From positions 70,506-134,505 of the forward strand of contig JABFXB010000019.1 of assembly GCA_013361975.1 (NCBI GenBank): a DNA stretch of 64,000 nt, read 5' to 3'. Numbering within the stretch: the stretch's first letter is position 1; the number at the start of each line of letters is the position of its first letter. Position numbers and translations under genes: made by a program. The notes below the pieces were generated by a model. The model saw only the letters and a program-made list of their open reading frames with translations, did not search any database and was not told the origin of the DNA. This document shows, piece after piece, positions 16,278 to 24,951 of this stretch. Source of the stretch: Dermatophilaceae bacterium. Lineage in GTDB: Bacteria; Actinomycetota; Actinomycetes; Actinomycetales; Dermatophilaceae.

Positions 16278-18241
16278 GCGCGGCGTGCGGCTGCGGGGAC
16301 GACGAGCCCCGCCAGGGCGACGGCGAGCTGGAGGAGCACGCGCCCGAGCGGTTGTGGGAGGTCAGCGAACTGCGGTTCGCCGCGGCTGCGGGCCTCATCC
16401 TGCTGGCCGGGTTCGTCGCGGACCGTCTCGACGCGACGGGCACGGTGGTGACGGGACTGAACGCCGTCGCGCTGGCGCTGGGCGCGTGGACGTTCGTCCC
16501 CAACACGCTCAAGCGGCTCGTCAAGGGCAAGATCGGCGTCGGCACGCTGATGACGATCGCCGCCGTCGGCGCGGTGATCCTCGGTGAGGTCGCTGAGGCC
16601 GCAGCGCTGGCGTTCCTGTACTCCATCAGCGAGGGTCTTGAGGAGTACGCGGTCGCCCGCACCCGCCACGGTCTGCGCGCGCTGCTCTCCCTCGTTCCGG
16701 CCGAGGCCACCATCCTGCGGGACGGCACCCAGGTCACCCTCGCCCCGGCCGAGCTCGCGATCGGCGACCTGCTGCTGGTCCGGCCCGGCGAACGGGTCGC
16801 CACCGACGGCGTCATCCGCGACGGTCGCACCGCCCTGGACGTCTCCGCCCTGACCGGCGAGTCCGTGCCGGTCGAGGCCGGCGCGGGCGACACCGTCTAC
16901 GCCGGCTCCATCAACGGCACCGGCGCCCTCGAGGTCGAGGTCACGGCCACCGCCAAGGACAACTCGCTGGCCCGCATCGTGCACATCGTCGAGGCCGAGC
17001 AGTCCCGCAAGGGCAATGCCCAGCGCCTGGCCGACCGCATCGCGCAACCCCTGGTGCCCGGGATCATGGTCCTGGCCGCGGTCATCGCGATCGCGGGCAG
17101 CCTGCTCGGCGACCCCAAGACGTGGATCGAGCGCGCCCTGGTCGTCCTGGTCGCCGCCTCGCCCTGCGCCCTGGCGATCGCCGTGCCGGTCACCGTGGTC
17201 GCCGCCATCGGTGCCGCCAGCCGGATCGGCGCCCTGGTCAAGGGCGGTGCCGCCCTCGAGGCGCTCGGCCGGATCCGCGCGGTCGCCCTGGACAAGACCG
17301 GCACCCTGACCCGCAACCAGCCGGCCGTCGTCGGGGTCGCCACCACGGCCGGTCACAGCCGGGAAGACGTCCTCGACGTCGCCGCCGCGCTGGAGTCCCG
17401 CAGCGAGCACCCCTTGGCGCGCGCGATCCTCGCCGCGGCCCCCGACCACCGGGACGCCGACGGGGTCCAGGCGGTCACCGGCGCCGGCCTGACTGGAACC
17501 ATCGAGGGGCGGATGGCCCGACTGGGCCGACCTGGCTGGATCCCGGCCGGCGACCTGGCCGACTCCGTGGCAGCCATGCAGGAGGCAGGCGCCACCGCGG
17601 TGCTCGTCGAGTACGACGGGGACGTGGTCGGCGCCGTCGCGGTCCGCGACGAACTACGCACCGAGGCCGCCGAGGTGGTCGCGCGGCTCCGCGCCGACGG
17701 CCTGCAGGTCGCCATGCTGACTGGAGACAACCAGCGCACCGCTGCCGCGCTGGCCGCCCAGGCGGGCATCACCGACGTCCACGCCGAGCTGCTCCCCGAG
17801 GACAAGTCGACGATCATCCGACATCTCCGCGAGTCCGCGCCGACCGCGATGGTGGGCGACGGCGTCAACGACGCACCCGCCCTGGCCACCGCCGATGTCG
17901 GAATCGCGATGGGTGCGATGGGCAGCGACGTGGCCATCGAGACCGCGGACGTCGCCCTCATGGGCGAGGACCTGCGCCACCTGCCGCACGCCCTGGCCCA
18001 TGCCCGACGCGCCCGGTCGATCATGCTGCAGAACGTCGGCCTTTCCCTCGCCCTGATCACGATCCTGATCCCGCTCGCCGCGTTCGGCGTGCTCGGCCTC
18101 GCGGCCGTCGTCCTGGTCCACGAGGTCGCCGAGATCTTCGTCATCGGCAACGGGGTGCGCGCCGGCCGCGTCCGACCAATGCCACCCACACCCGCGACAC
18201 GGTCGACGGCAGCTTCGGCTGCGGAAGTCAGGGCTTCGTGA
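16274..18241 (+). CDS. P1B-type heavy-metal translocating ATPase (SPC type)
   Basis: An ATP-driven metal exporter of 655 aa. There is no N-terminal HMA domain, only a short Cys-containing start (MSAACGCGDDE). The membrane metal site is ASPCALAIAVPV (S296-P-C298), the phosphorylated Asp is D340 in ALDKTGTLTRN, the nucleotide-domain SEHPLA motif is present, and MVGDGVNDAPAL closes the P-domain. The last helices carry VLVHEVAEIFVIGN, recalling the HE motif of P1B-4 (CoaT/CtpD) pumps. SPC rather than CPC suggests Co, Fe, Zn or Cd rather than Cu. It is coupled to the CmtR-like sensor, which favours Cd/Pb/Zn efflux. Confidence 0.92.
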   Translation: MSAACGCGDDEPRQGDGELEEHAPERLWEVSELRFAAAAGLILLAGFVADRLDATGTVVTGLNAVALALGAWTFVPNTLKRLVKGKIGVGTLMTIAAVGAVILGEVAEAAALAFLYSISEGLEEYAVARTRHGLRALLSLVPAEATILRDGTQVTLAPAELAIGDLLLVRPGERVATDGVIRDGRTALDVSALTGESVPVEAGAGDTVYAGSINGTGALEVEVTATAKDNSLARIVHIVEAEQSRKGNAQRLADRIAQPLVPGIMVLAAVIAIAGSLLGDPKTWIERALVVLVAASPCALAIAVPVTVVAAIGAASRIGALVKGGAALEALGRIRAVALDKTGTLTRNQPAVVGVATTAGHSREDVLDVAAALESRSEHPLARAILAAAPDHRDADGVQAVTGAGLTGTIEGRMARLGRPGWIPAGDLADSVAAMQEAGATAVLVEYDGDVVGAVAVRDELRTEAAEVVARLRADGLQVAMLTGDNQRTAAALAAQAGITDVHAELLPEDKSTIIRHLRESAPTAMVGDGVNDAPALATADVGIAMGAMGSDVAIETADVALMGEDLRHLPHALAHARRARSIMLQNVGLSLALITILIPLAAFGVLGLAAVVLVHEVAEIFVIGNGVRAGRVRPMPPTPATRSTAASAAEVRAS

Positions 18242-18354
18242 ACTGATAGCCCACGGGCGGCCGACGAACGTCGCATCGAGCGGGCGCGACATCGGTTCGG
18301 CCAGGCGGCCACCCGAGATGTGCAAGGGACGCGGTCAGCGTCGGGTTGGTAAGC

Positions 18355-18680
18355 TCAAGTGACGTCGAGTTCGGTCGACATGCCCGCGGCGTAGTGACCA
18401 GGCAGGTTGCACACCAACTCATAGCGGCCGGACCTCAGCGTCCGCCTTCACCGTCTGCGGGCTGACGTGCATCATCGTCCACCGCCCCTGCATCTTCGAG
18501 GGGCCGCCCCACGCCCGTCCGCGGTTGGCCTCCCATCATCACCGGGCCCATGTCGGCGAGCATCACCCTCACGTTCGTCCCCTGCAGCCCCGCCGGCGCC
18601 TGGCAGGCGGCCGCAGCCATCGGTGCTCGCACCGGCACGGGTCGAAAGCCAGAAATGGGGACGCGAAGAGGTCTACGCAC
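18355..18680 (-). pseudogene. Plastocyanin-like copper protein with internal deletion
   Basis: The N-terminal part (CQAPAGLQGTNVRVMLADMG) and a middle part (MMHVSPQTVKA, in another frame) resemble exported actinobacterial cupredoxins. The C-terminus TLRSGRYELVCNLPGHYAAG, followed by the methionine, keeps the copper loop C-N-L-P-G-H-x-x-x-G-M. Between VKA and TLRSG the expected stretch of roughly 60-70 residues, including the first histidine ligand, is absent, and the join shifts the frame. At least one more frame change occurs near 18520. It is therefore not functional. Confidence 0.8.
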
Positions 18681-18878
18681 GCCCCTGCAGTCCGAGTCGC
18701 CGACGCGCGGCCGAGGACCGCAGAAGCATCCTTGCTGTCACCGTCTGGCGATGCCGGAGAGGCGGCGCCACGCCATGCCAGCCACTTCGCAGGCGCAGCC
18801 GCTCGAGGAGTGCGAGACCGTCCGGCTTGCGCGCTGAGGGGTCTCCACTGCTGGCCGGAACTGTCGAGCCAAGCTAAC

Positions 18879-18904
18879 CTACTGTCTACGTACGGAGATA
18901 GTAG
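18879..18904. promoter_or_regulatory. BlaI/CopY-type operator, copy 1
   Basis: A 26-bp dyad with left arm CTACTGTCT, centre CGTACG and right arm AGATAGTAG. It differs from the operator beside the BlaI-like gene (23411-23436) at only two positions, and it ends 14 bp before the ATG of the small gene at 18918. It is the probable binding site of the repressor encoded at 23542. Confidence 0.85.
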
Positions 18905-18917
18905 GAAGTTGGGGACC

Positions 18918-19102
18918 ATGGAGTCGTTGTTCATTGGAGTCGCCGCCTTGGCGTGCCCTGTCGGGATGGGCATGATGATGCGGGGGCAGCCGCGCGGGAA
19001 GGGACCGAGGCGCAGGTGCAGCAGCTCCGAGCCGAAGTTGAGCAACTGAAGGCAGACCGAGCAGTGTCGCGGGGCAGCAGAAGTCCCGGGGATGTGCCCT
19101 GA
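18918..19102 (+). pseudogene. Small membrane protein with coiled-coil tail, frameshifted in a G run
   Basis: Begins ATGGAGTCG with one membrane helix (LFIGVAALACPVGMGMMM). In the deposited frame it stops at 19049. One extra G in the run at about 18979-18983 restores a longer protein whose tail is a charged coiled coil (EAQVQQLRAEVEQLKADRA) and whose TGA at 19100-19102 overlaps the next ATG (TGATG). Tail and overlap both argue for the corrected frame. Small proteins of this shape occur in actinobacterial copper loci; no function is assigned. The fault may be a base-calling error. Confidence 0.65.
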
Positions 19103-19281
19103 TGGGCCAATGGACTGCGGGCGCCTTAGCGGTCGCCGCGGTCGTCGCGACGTATTTCGGCTGCGTCCGTCCACACCTCCACGGTTCAATGCGCTGCAGA
19201 CGTCGTGTCGCCTCGAGCGCAGTCGATCTCGACCGTCAGCTAGCCGAACTTCGGGAAGAGGTGCGCAGACTCGGGAAGTGA
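19102..19281 (+). CDS. Small membrane protein with C-terminal coiled coil
   Basis: A 59-residue product: MGQWTAGALAVAAVVATYF forms one membrane helix, followed by CVRPHLHGS, a Cys/His stretch just outside the helix, and a charged heptad-like tail (VDLDRQLAELREEVRRLGK). Its start overlaps the stop of the frame-corrected upstream gene. Both would be expressed from the BlaI/CopY-type operator at 18879. The paired size and shape suggest the two proteins associate; the role is unknown. Confidence 0.65.
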   Translation: MGQWTAGALAVAAVVATYFGCVRPHLHGSMRCRRRVASSAVDLDRQLAELREEVRRLGK

Positions 19282-19352
19282 TCCCCGGGCCACCCGTCCG
19301 CGGCGCGCCGTTCAGTTGCGCACCGTTCAGTCGTACGTGCCTGGCCTGTGCG

Positions 19353-21291
19353 CTAGTCGGTCTCTGGATAGACGAAGCGGCGGTGGATCAGGTGCGTGGC
19401 GTCGGTGAGGGTTTCTTCGCTGATCCGGCCCGCGGCGTCGAGAGTGAGGGTCACTGAGATGTGCGCGGCCGGGTAGCCAAGAGCTAGCCGGACCGGCTCG
19501 CCTGGCTGTGAGATCTGTGTCGACACTGGCGCGGACCCGTCCGCGTATGGCTCTTGGCTGACGAAGAAGCGTCCGGTCATCCGCAGCCGCTGATGCTCGG
19601 GGAGCCCCGCGCTGGCGTCGCTCGTGACCGCCTCGTACACCGTGAGGTTGCCGACGCTGCGCAGGGCGGACACGGCGCGTTCGAGATGTGCTGCCCCTGG
19701 CGTGCCGGGCCACGGGACGAGCACGTTCGCCGTGCCCCCGCGCCAGGTGGCTGAGCTCGCGCGGAGGCCGAGGATGTTGTCACCGGATCGCCAGTCCACC
19801 GGACCGGTGAAGCATCCCGCCCCGCACGCTGTCAGCTCCACCGGGCTGACGCTCTGCCCGGGCCCTGCGACCTGCGCCGACAGGGTCAGGTCATCCTGGG
19901 GTTCGTCACCCGAGTAGTAGTCGCCGGTTCGGGGGGGAGGTCAGCCGCACGACGAGCGTCTGCTCGCCGGCCTGGACCGTGACACCGATCTGCCCTGCCA
20001 TCGTGCCGACTTGGACGACCTGGCCGCCCAGCACGGGAGCGGCGGCCGGCTGGCTGGACGCCGGCGGCGTGGACGAAAGCGTCGCCGACATGGCTAGAAC
20101 CACGGCCAGGGCGGCAATCTCGACGCGGGTCGCGACCAGCACGGCGCGCGTGTTGCGGCGCCGGACCCATCGACGGGCCCCGAGCGCGAGTACAGCTGCG
20201 GCCGCGACCCCGCCCAGCTTGACCAGCAGGAGCAGTCCGTAGCGGGTGCCGGTCCACGCCGCGAACGGCACCAGCAGCAGCGCGCTGACGGCCCCGGTCG
20301 ATACGACGGTCGCGAAGACCCACGCGGCCACGCGTGCGTACCCGAGATAGAGCAGGTGCACAGGAGCTCGGCTCGATCGCCATGCAAGGGCGATCACGAC
20401 GACCTGGGTCAGGGCCCCGACCCACAGGGCCGCAGCGGCAACATGCACGCCGGTGAGCAGCGCGCCCCAGCCGGGCGCCGCCGTATTGGCGTGTGACCGC
20501 ACCCCTTCGGCCACGACGACGGCCGCGAGCGGAACCAGGGTCAGAATCCGCGCTGATGCGCGTAGCAGGCGCCAGGCCACGTAACCGACGCCGAAGCCTG
20601 CAGCCTCGACCAGCAGGACGATACCCGCCTGCCCGTTCCACAACGACGCCAGCGAGCCGGTCTGGACCACGAACAGGACACCCAGCGTCACCACAGCCAC
20701 CAGTCCGGTGAGCGCACCGACTGGCGCCAACGGGTGGGGCGACGGTAGGCCGGGCCTGCCCTCCCGCGCTCGCCGTGCGATCAGGTCGGCGACCACCCCG
20801 CCGAGCGCGAGTGCGAGCCCGGCAAACAGCAGCCATCGTACGACCGCGTCAGGCCAGGACGTGCCCGTGGCTGTCGTCGCCTCGGCAGCGCCGAGGACCC
20901 CTGACCCGACGGCGAAGCGGTACTCGTCTCCCATCAGGTCACCGTCGGAGCCGGTGACCTGCCACCGGACCCGGTAGACGCCAAGCCCGAGCCGCTCTGG
21001 CACCGCCGCGGTGATCGCCCGGCCGGCCCGGGCTGTGGCCGTGGGTCCGACCGGTACCACCTTGCCTGCGCTGTCGAGCACGACGAGGGCGTCCGGGCCG
21101 GCCGTGACCGCCTCGTTGAAGACGAGGGTGATGGCCCCCGGAGAGTCCCCGGTCGCGACCTCGGCCGCAGGGTCGCTGAACAGCAGCGTGGGGTGCGCGA
21201 TGGCAGGCGGCGCACCTGCCAGCAAGGCCACGAGCGCTGCCAGCAGGACAGCCCAGGCGCGACCTGTTCTGCGGCGGGTTGTTCGCGTCAT
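19353..21291 (-). pseudogene. CopC-CopD fusion protein with a frameshift in a C run near its 3' end
   Basis: Fused copper-binding CopC and copper-transport CopD. A signal peptide ends at PAIAHPTLLFSD, providing the N-terminal His ligand. CopC is at about residues 32-130, followed by at least eight membrane helices of CopD (about 145-410, with LLTGVHVAAAALWVGAL). The frame stops at 19906. Removing one base of the seven-G run at 19931-19937 joins it to a downstream frame (TGDYYSGDEPQDDLTLSAQ, then VELTACGAGCFTGPVDW) ending at 19353, the usual C-terminal extracytoplasmic domain of these proteins. Either a slippage mutation or a sequencing error. ATGA overlap with the glutaredoxin gene. Confidence 0.8.
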
Positions 21292-21611
21292 CCTTGCGGG
21301 CGCTGAGCCAGCGCGCGTCGAAGCCGCCGCTCGGAGAGGCGCCCGAACGAGAACGGGCGACCGTCGATGAGCACGCCCGGCGCAAAGATCACGTGAGACT
21401 CGGAGGCCAGCCGCTGGCCCGTCGGTGTGGCGAGGTCGACCTCGGTGACCTCGAGGGGTAGGTCCTTGTTCACGCGTGCCAGGACCTGCTTGGCATGATC
21501 GCAGAGGACGCAGTCCGACTGGGTCAGCAGCGTCACGGCGGCCGGGACGGTGAGGGCGGACCGGGCCTCTGGACCCGGTCTGGTGACCCGCCCGGATCCG
21601 GGTCTACTCAT
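21288..21611 (-). CDS. Glutaredoxin-like protein (DUF836 type)
   Basis: A cytoplasmic thioredoxin-fold protein of 107 aa with active site CVLC in TLLTQSDCVLCDHAKQ and a later GVLIDGRPFSFGRLSE that matches the family's C-terminal strand-helix. ATGA overlaps at both ends tie it to the redoxin upstream and CopC-CopD downstream. It probably supplies or senses thiol redox state in this copper operon. Confidence 0.82.
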   Translation of the reverse strand: MSRPGSGRVTRPGPEARSALTVPAAVTLLTQSDCVLCDHAKQVLARVNKDLPLEVTEVDLATPTGQRLASESHVIFAPGVLIDGRPFSFGRLSERRLRRALAQRPQG

Positions 21612-22342
21612 CGGCGGCGCTCGCGAGTCAGGTCCGAAAGGATCTTGGCCGTCGGTACGAACATGACGTAGTCCGGCTCGCCGCCGTAGTCGGCCCGCCA
21701 GTCGATGGTGCCCTGGGGGCCTACGAGCAGGAAGCTGTGGCCGTCACGCATGTCACCCATCATCCCGTACGTATTGGCGTCGTACGCGCGGGAGACCTTC
21801 AGGTCGGGGTCGGAGAGCACCGCAGTAGAGAGGCCCTCGTCAGCCACCTTCCGCGCGAGCAGCGGGGCCGGGTCGGTGGTCAACGACACGACGGCGTCGA
21901 TCCCCGCGCTCTTCAGGTCCTTCCGGTTGCGCTCAAGATCCTTGATCTGGTCCCAGCACGGCTGGCAGGACAGCCCCTCCTGGAAGTACAGCAGCACCGT
22001 CTTGCCCCGGTAGTCGGACAGGGACACCGACCCTCCGCCGCTCGAGGCGAGCGTGAAGCCTGGTGCCGCCGCGCCTGCACCGGGCTGCCCGGCGACATGG
22101 TGGTAGCCGCTTCCCGCGGACGTCGTCCCGGTTTGGACAGTGCTGGCCTGCGATCCCTGAAAGATCAGGTACAGGGCCACGATCGCCGCGGCGATGACCG
22201 CCGCCGCTGCGAGCACGGCTCGCCGCTGCCGGGAGGTGGACGCGGTCCGCGGGTCAGACCCTGCTGTGCTGGCCGGGGTGCGGTTGCGGCCTGGCCGACC
22301 GGCTGGCCGCCGGGAGGTGGTGGTGCCGCGCGTGTCGCTCAC
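21608..22342 (-). CDS. Membrane-anchored redoxin (AhpC/TSA-like)
   Basis: GTG start at 22342 overlaps the CcdA stop (GTGA). A Thr/Arg-rich cytoplasmic N-terminus precedes one membrane helix (about residues 42-62, AVLAAAAVIAAAIVALYLIF). The exported redoxin domain starts near residue 90 (APGFTLASSGGGSVSLSDYR) with active site SCQPC in YFQEGLSCQPCWDQI. Length 244 aa. It probably receives electrons from the adjacent CcdA/DsbD-like transporter. Peroxidase or disulfide-reductase roles cannot be separated by sequence. Confidence 0.85.
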   Translation of the reverse strand: MSDTRGTTTSRRPAGRPGRNRTPASTAGSDPRTASTSRQRRAVLAAAAVIAAAIVALYLIFQGSQASTVQTGTTSAGSGYHHVAGQPGAGAAAPGFTLASSGGGSVSLSDYRGKTVLLYFQEGLSCQPCWDQIKDLERNRKDLKSAGIDAVVSLTTDPAPLLARKVADEGLSTAVLSDPDLKVSRAYDANTYGMMGDMRDGHSFLLVGPQGTIDWRADYGGEPDYVMFVPTAKILSDLTRERRR

Positions 22343-23352
22343 TGTGGGATCTCCTTGGGGGTGCTGGCTGGCTCGGCACGGGCGGCACGGGTGACAGGAG
22401 GACCGCAGGTGTCGGCGCGCAAGCCGGCGCCGGCGGCGTCGAGCTCCGGCGGCCAAACCGGTGGCTCCTGCAGCGCCCCGGGTCCGTCGGTCGCGGAGGC
22501 GGCCCCACGTCCGCGGACACCTCGCCGGACCAGGAGCGCGATGCCCAGCGCGAGGGCGAGGAACACTGCCCAGCCGGGGAGCCACGACAGTGCGCCGACG
22601 GCGGTGCTCGACAGGTGCTGCAGCCATGCGCTCAGCTCCGTCTGCCATCCACCGCTCGGCATACCCGGTCCGGCCACGGCGAGCACCATCGCCAACACGC
22701 CCATCACGACCATCAGGAGTCCACCGGCGAGGCTGCCCAGGGCCGCCTGTCTCTGCCAGCGCCCGAGCCGCAGCCGGATGGAGCGGTCGGTCAGCAGGGC
22801 GGTGGCGCGTTGCCGGCGCGTGTCCCACACCAGCGCCACGACTGCCAACGGCATGACCATGCCGACGACGTACGCGCCGCCGATGGACAGGGCGGCCGGG
22901 AACGAGGCGGCAGCCCCGGCCAGTACGGCGACCCCGGCCAGGACGGGCGCGCAGCAGGCGCTGGCCGCGCCCGAAAACGCCCCGAGCGTGTACGCCGAGG
23001 TGAGCCGCCCCTCCCGACCCGCGCGGGCGCCCGGCATCGGCAGGTTCGGCTTCCAGCCGGTCAGCACCGCAGCTCCGGCGACGATCATGAGCGCGCCCCC
23101 TGTCAGGAAGATCCACAGGTGCTGGGTGACCAGGACCCGGCTCAACGCGGTCGCGCCGAGACCAATCGGCAGGATGACCGTCGCGACCCCGGACCCGAAG
23201 ACCAACGTTGCGAGCAGGACCCCGCGACGGTGCCGGAACCCGGTGGCGAGGTAGGCCGGCAGCATGACGGACACGCAGCACGGCGCGAACAGGGCCACGA
23301 CGCCGCCGAGGAAGGACGCGAGCAGCGTCGTTCCGAACATCAGCTCAGTCAT
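22339..23352 (-). CDS. CcdA/DsbD-family thiol electron transporter
   Basis: Carries reducing equivalents across the membrane to extracytoplasmic thioredoxin-like proteins. Seven or eight hydrophobic helices. Cysteine pairs lie in helix 1 (VALFAPCCVSVMLPAYLA) and in the symmetry-related helix (GAASACCAPVLAG), the redox pair of CcdA. Length 337 aa with a C-terminal disordered tail. First gene of the minus-strand operon (CcdA, redoxin, glutaredoxin, CopC-CopD), divergent from the BlaI-like gene, with the shared operator in between. Confidence 0.88.
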   Translation of the reverse strand: MTELMFGTTLLASFLGGVVALFAPCCVSVMLPAYLATGFRHRRGVLLATLVFGSGVATVILPIGLGATALSRVLVTQHLWIFLTGGALMIVAGAAVLTGWKPNLPMPGARAGREGRLTSAYTLGAFSGAASACCAPVLAGVAVLAGAAASFPAALSIGGAYVVGMVMPLAVVALVWDTRRQRATALLTDRSIRLRLGRWQRQAALGSLAGGLLMVVMGVLAMVLAVAGPGMPSGGWQTELSAWLQHLSSTAVGALSWLPGWAVFLALALGIALLVRRGVRGRGAASATDGPGALQEPPVWPPELDAAGAGLRADTCGPPVTRAARAEPASTPKEIPQ

Positions 23353-23410
23353 GAGCCCCGCCTGATTGGGGATGTGCGCACTGTCTTCTCCTGCCGGTCG
23401 ACCAGATCAT

Positions 23411-23436
23411 CTACTATCTGCGTACGGAGATAGTAG
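23411..23436. promoter_or_regulatory. BlaI/CopY-type operator, copy 2, in a divergent promoter region
   Basis: A 26-bp dyad: arms CTACTATCT and AGATAGTAG are perfect inverted repeats around a palindromic CGTACG centre. It sits between the ccdA operon (minus) and the BlaI-like gene (plus), positioned to control both. Near-identical to the site at 18879. Confidence 0.9.
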
Positions 23437-23541
23437 GTCAACATGGCTGGGGTAGGGTTCGGCCGCAGTCGTAGTGGTAGTCGTAGTCGCAGGGGCAGCC
23501 GCGGCAGCAGCCGTATGGCGTGGAGTGGACGGGAGGTTGGC

Positions 23542-23910
23542 GTGCGCGGATTCGGCGAGCTGGAAGCAGTGGTGATGGGCCACTTGTGGGACCGTGGCAC
23601 GCCATGCACGGTGCGCGAGGTGTTCGAACGGCTAGGGCAGGACCGGCAGATCGCATACACCACGGCCATGTCGACGATGGACAACCTGCACCGCAAGGGC
23701 TGGCTGTCCCGTGAGCGTCAGGGCAAGGCCTTCCTCTACTGGCCCATTCTGACCCGCGAGCAGTACGGGGCCCGGCTGATGCGTGATGCGCTGAATGTCG
23801 GTGGGGACCCGAGTCTCGTCCTGAGCCATTTCATCGAGCAGATGAGCGGTGAGGAGTCCGCAGCGCTGCGGCGCCTGGCGGCCACAGCGGATGAGCAGGG
23901 GCTGGCGTGA
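23542..23910 (+). CDS. BlaI/MecI/CopY-family transcriptional repressor
   Basis: A winged-helix repressor normally inactivated by a partner M56 protease. The family signature GELEAVVMGHLWDRG starts the domain, and the recognition region is IAYTTAMSTMDNLHRKGWL; the C-terminal dimer helices follow. The GTG at 23542 has a GGGAGG ribosome site; ATG at 23515 or 23443 would add a low-complexity Ser/Arg/Gly leader. Its stop overlaps the M56 gene (GTGA). It likely binds the operators at 23411 and 18879, controlling itself, the CcdA-CopCD operon and the small genes at 18.9 kb. Confidence 0.92.
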   Translation: MRGFGELEAVVMGHLWDRGTPCTVREVFERLGQDRQIAYTTAMSTMDNLHRKGWLSRERQGKAFLYWPILTREQYGARLMRDALNVGGDPSLVLSHFIEQMSGEESAALRRLAATADEQGLA

Positions 23911-24863
23911 GTGCCGCGTTCTGCCTGTTGCTCTATAGCGGGACGCTCGCGGTACTGGCGCCACCGCTGCTGGCTCGGCTCACCCGGCGCGGCGTTGCTC
24001 CCCGGCTGGGGGTCGCCCTCTGGCTGGTGGCGATCGGTTCCGTCACCGGTTCGGTTGCCACCGCGGCAGGCCTGCTGGCCGTTGAGCTGGCCCGTGACTG
24101 GTCCGGGCCGCCCACGACCCTGATGGGCTCGTGCCTGGCGGGGCTTAGGGCTGCGGCCACTGGCGTCCACGGTTCGATGGTGCGCAGCATCGTGTTCTCG
24201 GCCGCGGGAGGCCTCATGCTCGCGGTGGGCGTGGTGCTGCTGCGGCTCGGGCGAACGTGGGCGCGGGCCCGAGACGCCACTCGGGCGCATGCGCGGATGG
24301 TCAGGCTTGCCGGGGCCGCGCGGCCGAGCCTTGGCGCGGTCGTGCTCGATGTGCCTGAGAGGGCCGTCTACTGCGTGCCCGGACGTCCGAGCACGGTCGT
24401 GTTCACGACTGGGGCGTTGGCCGTGCTCGACCCTGGGCAGGTCGGCGCAGTCCTGGCGCACGAGCGTGCGCACCTGACGGGTCGACACCACCTGGTCATC
24501 GCGCTCACCCGTGGCCTGTGCCTCTGCCTTCCTCGGGTCGAGCTGTTCAGCTGCGGCGCCGAGGAGGTGGCGCGGCTGTTGGAAATGTCTGCCGACGATG
24601 CTGCGGCCCGGACCCACGGGTCCGGCACTGTCCTGAAGGCTCTCGTGGAGCTTTCTTCGCCCTCCGTCCCCAGCGGGGTTCCTGCCGGTGCCTTGGCAGC
24701 GCACGGCGTGGGCGTGCTGGCCCGCGCCGAGCGGCTGGCCGTGCCGGCCACGGCACGCGCGCGGCGGCGGGCCACACTGCAGCTGGCGACCACGATGACC
24801 GCGGTTGCGCTCGCGCCCTTGGTCCTCGGCGTGCTCGCGGTCTGCGGGCCGCTGTGGGGCTGA
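23907..24863 (+). CDS. M56-family (BlaR1/MecR1-like) membrane metalloprotease
   Basis: The usual partner of BlaI-type repressors, thought to cut the repressor after a signal. Three N-terminal membrane helices, a cytoplasmic zinc protease core with HERAH (residues 185-189, LAHERAHLTGRHH) and downstream acidic ligand region EMSADDAAA, then a terminal helix. At 318 aa it lacks the penicillin-binding sensor domain of BlaR1, so the signal is probably not a beta-lactam; copper or envelope stress fits the neighbours. Confidence 0.9.
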   Translation: MSAAFCLLLYSGTLAVLAPPLLARLTRRGVAPRLGVALWLVAIGSVTGSVATAAGLLAVELARDWSGPPTTLMGSCLAGLRAAATGVHGSMVRSIVFSAAGGLMLAVGVVLLRLGRTWARARDATRAHARMVRLAGAARPSLGAVVLDVPERAVYCVPGRPSTVVFTTGALAVLDPGQVGAVLAHERAHLTGRHHLVIALTRGLCLCLPRVELFSCGAEEVARLLEMSADDAAARTHGSGTVLKALVELSSPSVPSGVPAGALAAHGVGVLARAERLAVPATARARRRATLQLATTMTAVALAPLVLGVLAVCGPLWG

Positions 24864-24951
24864 CACCGACTCGACATGATCGGGTGAGCCGGACGCCGTA
24901 CGGATCGACGGCGACAGCGCGCCGACGTGCCCGACGTGGGAGGGAAGAAGG

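Noticed and set aside
18667..18682. GAAGAGGTCTACGCAC, resembling the element promoter of site A
   Set aside because: The right arm and TACACT hexamer are not preserved, no start codon follows at the fixed distance, and it lies outside the element. Probably chance.
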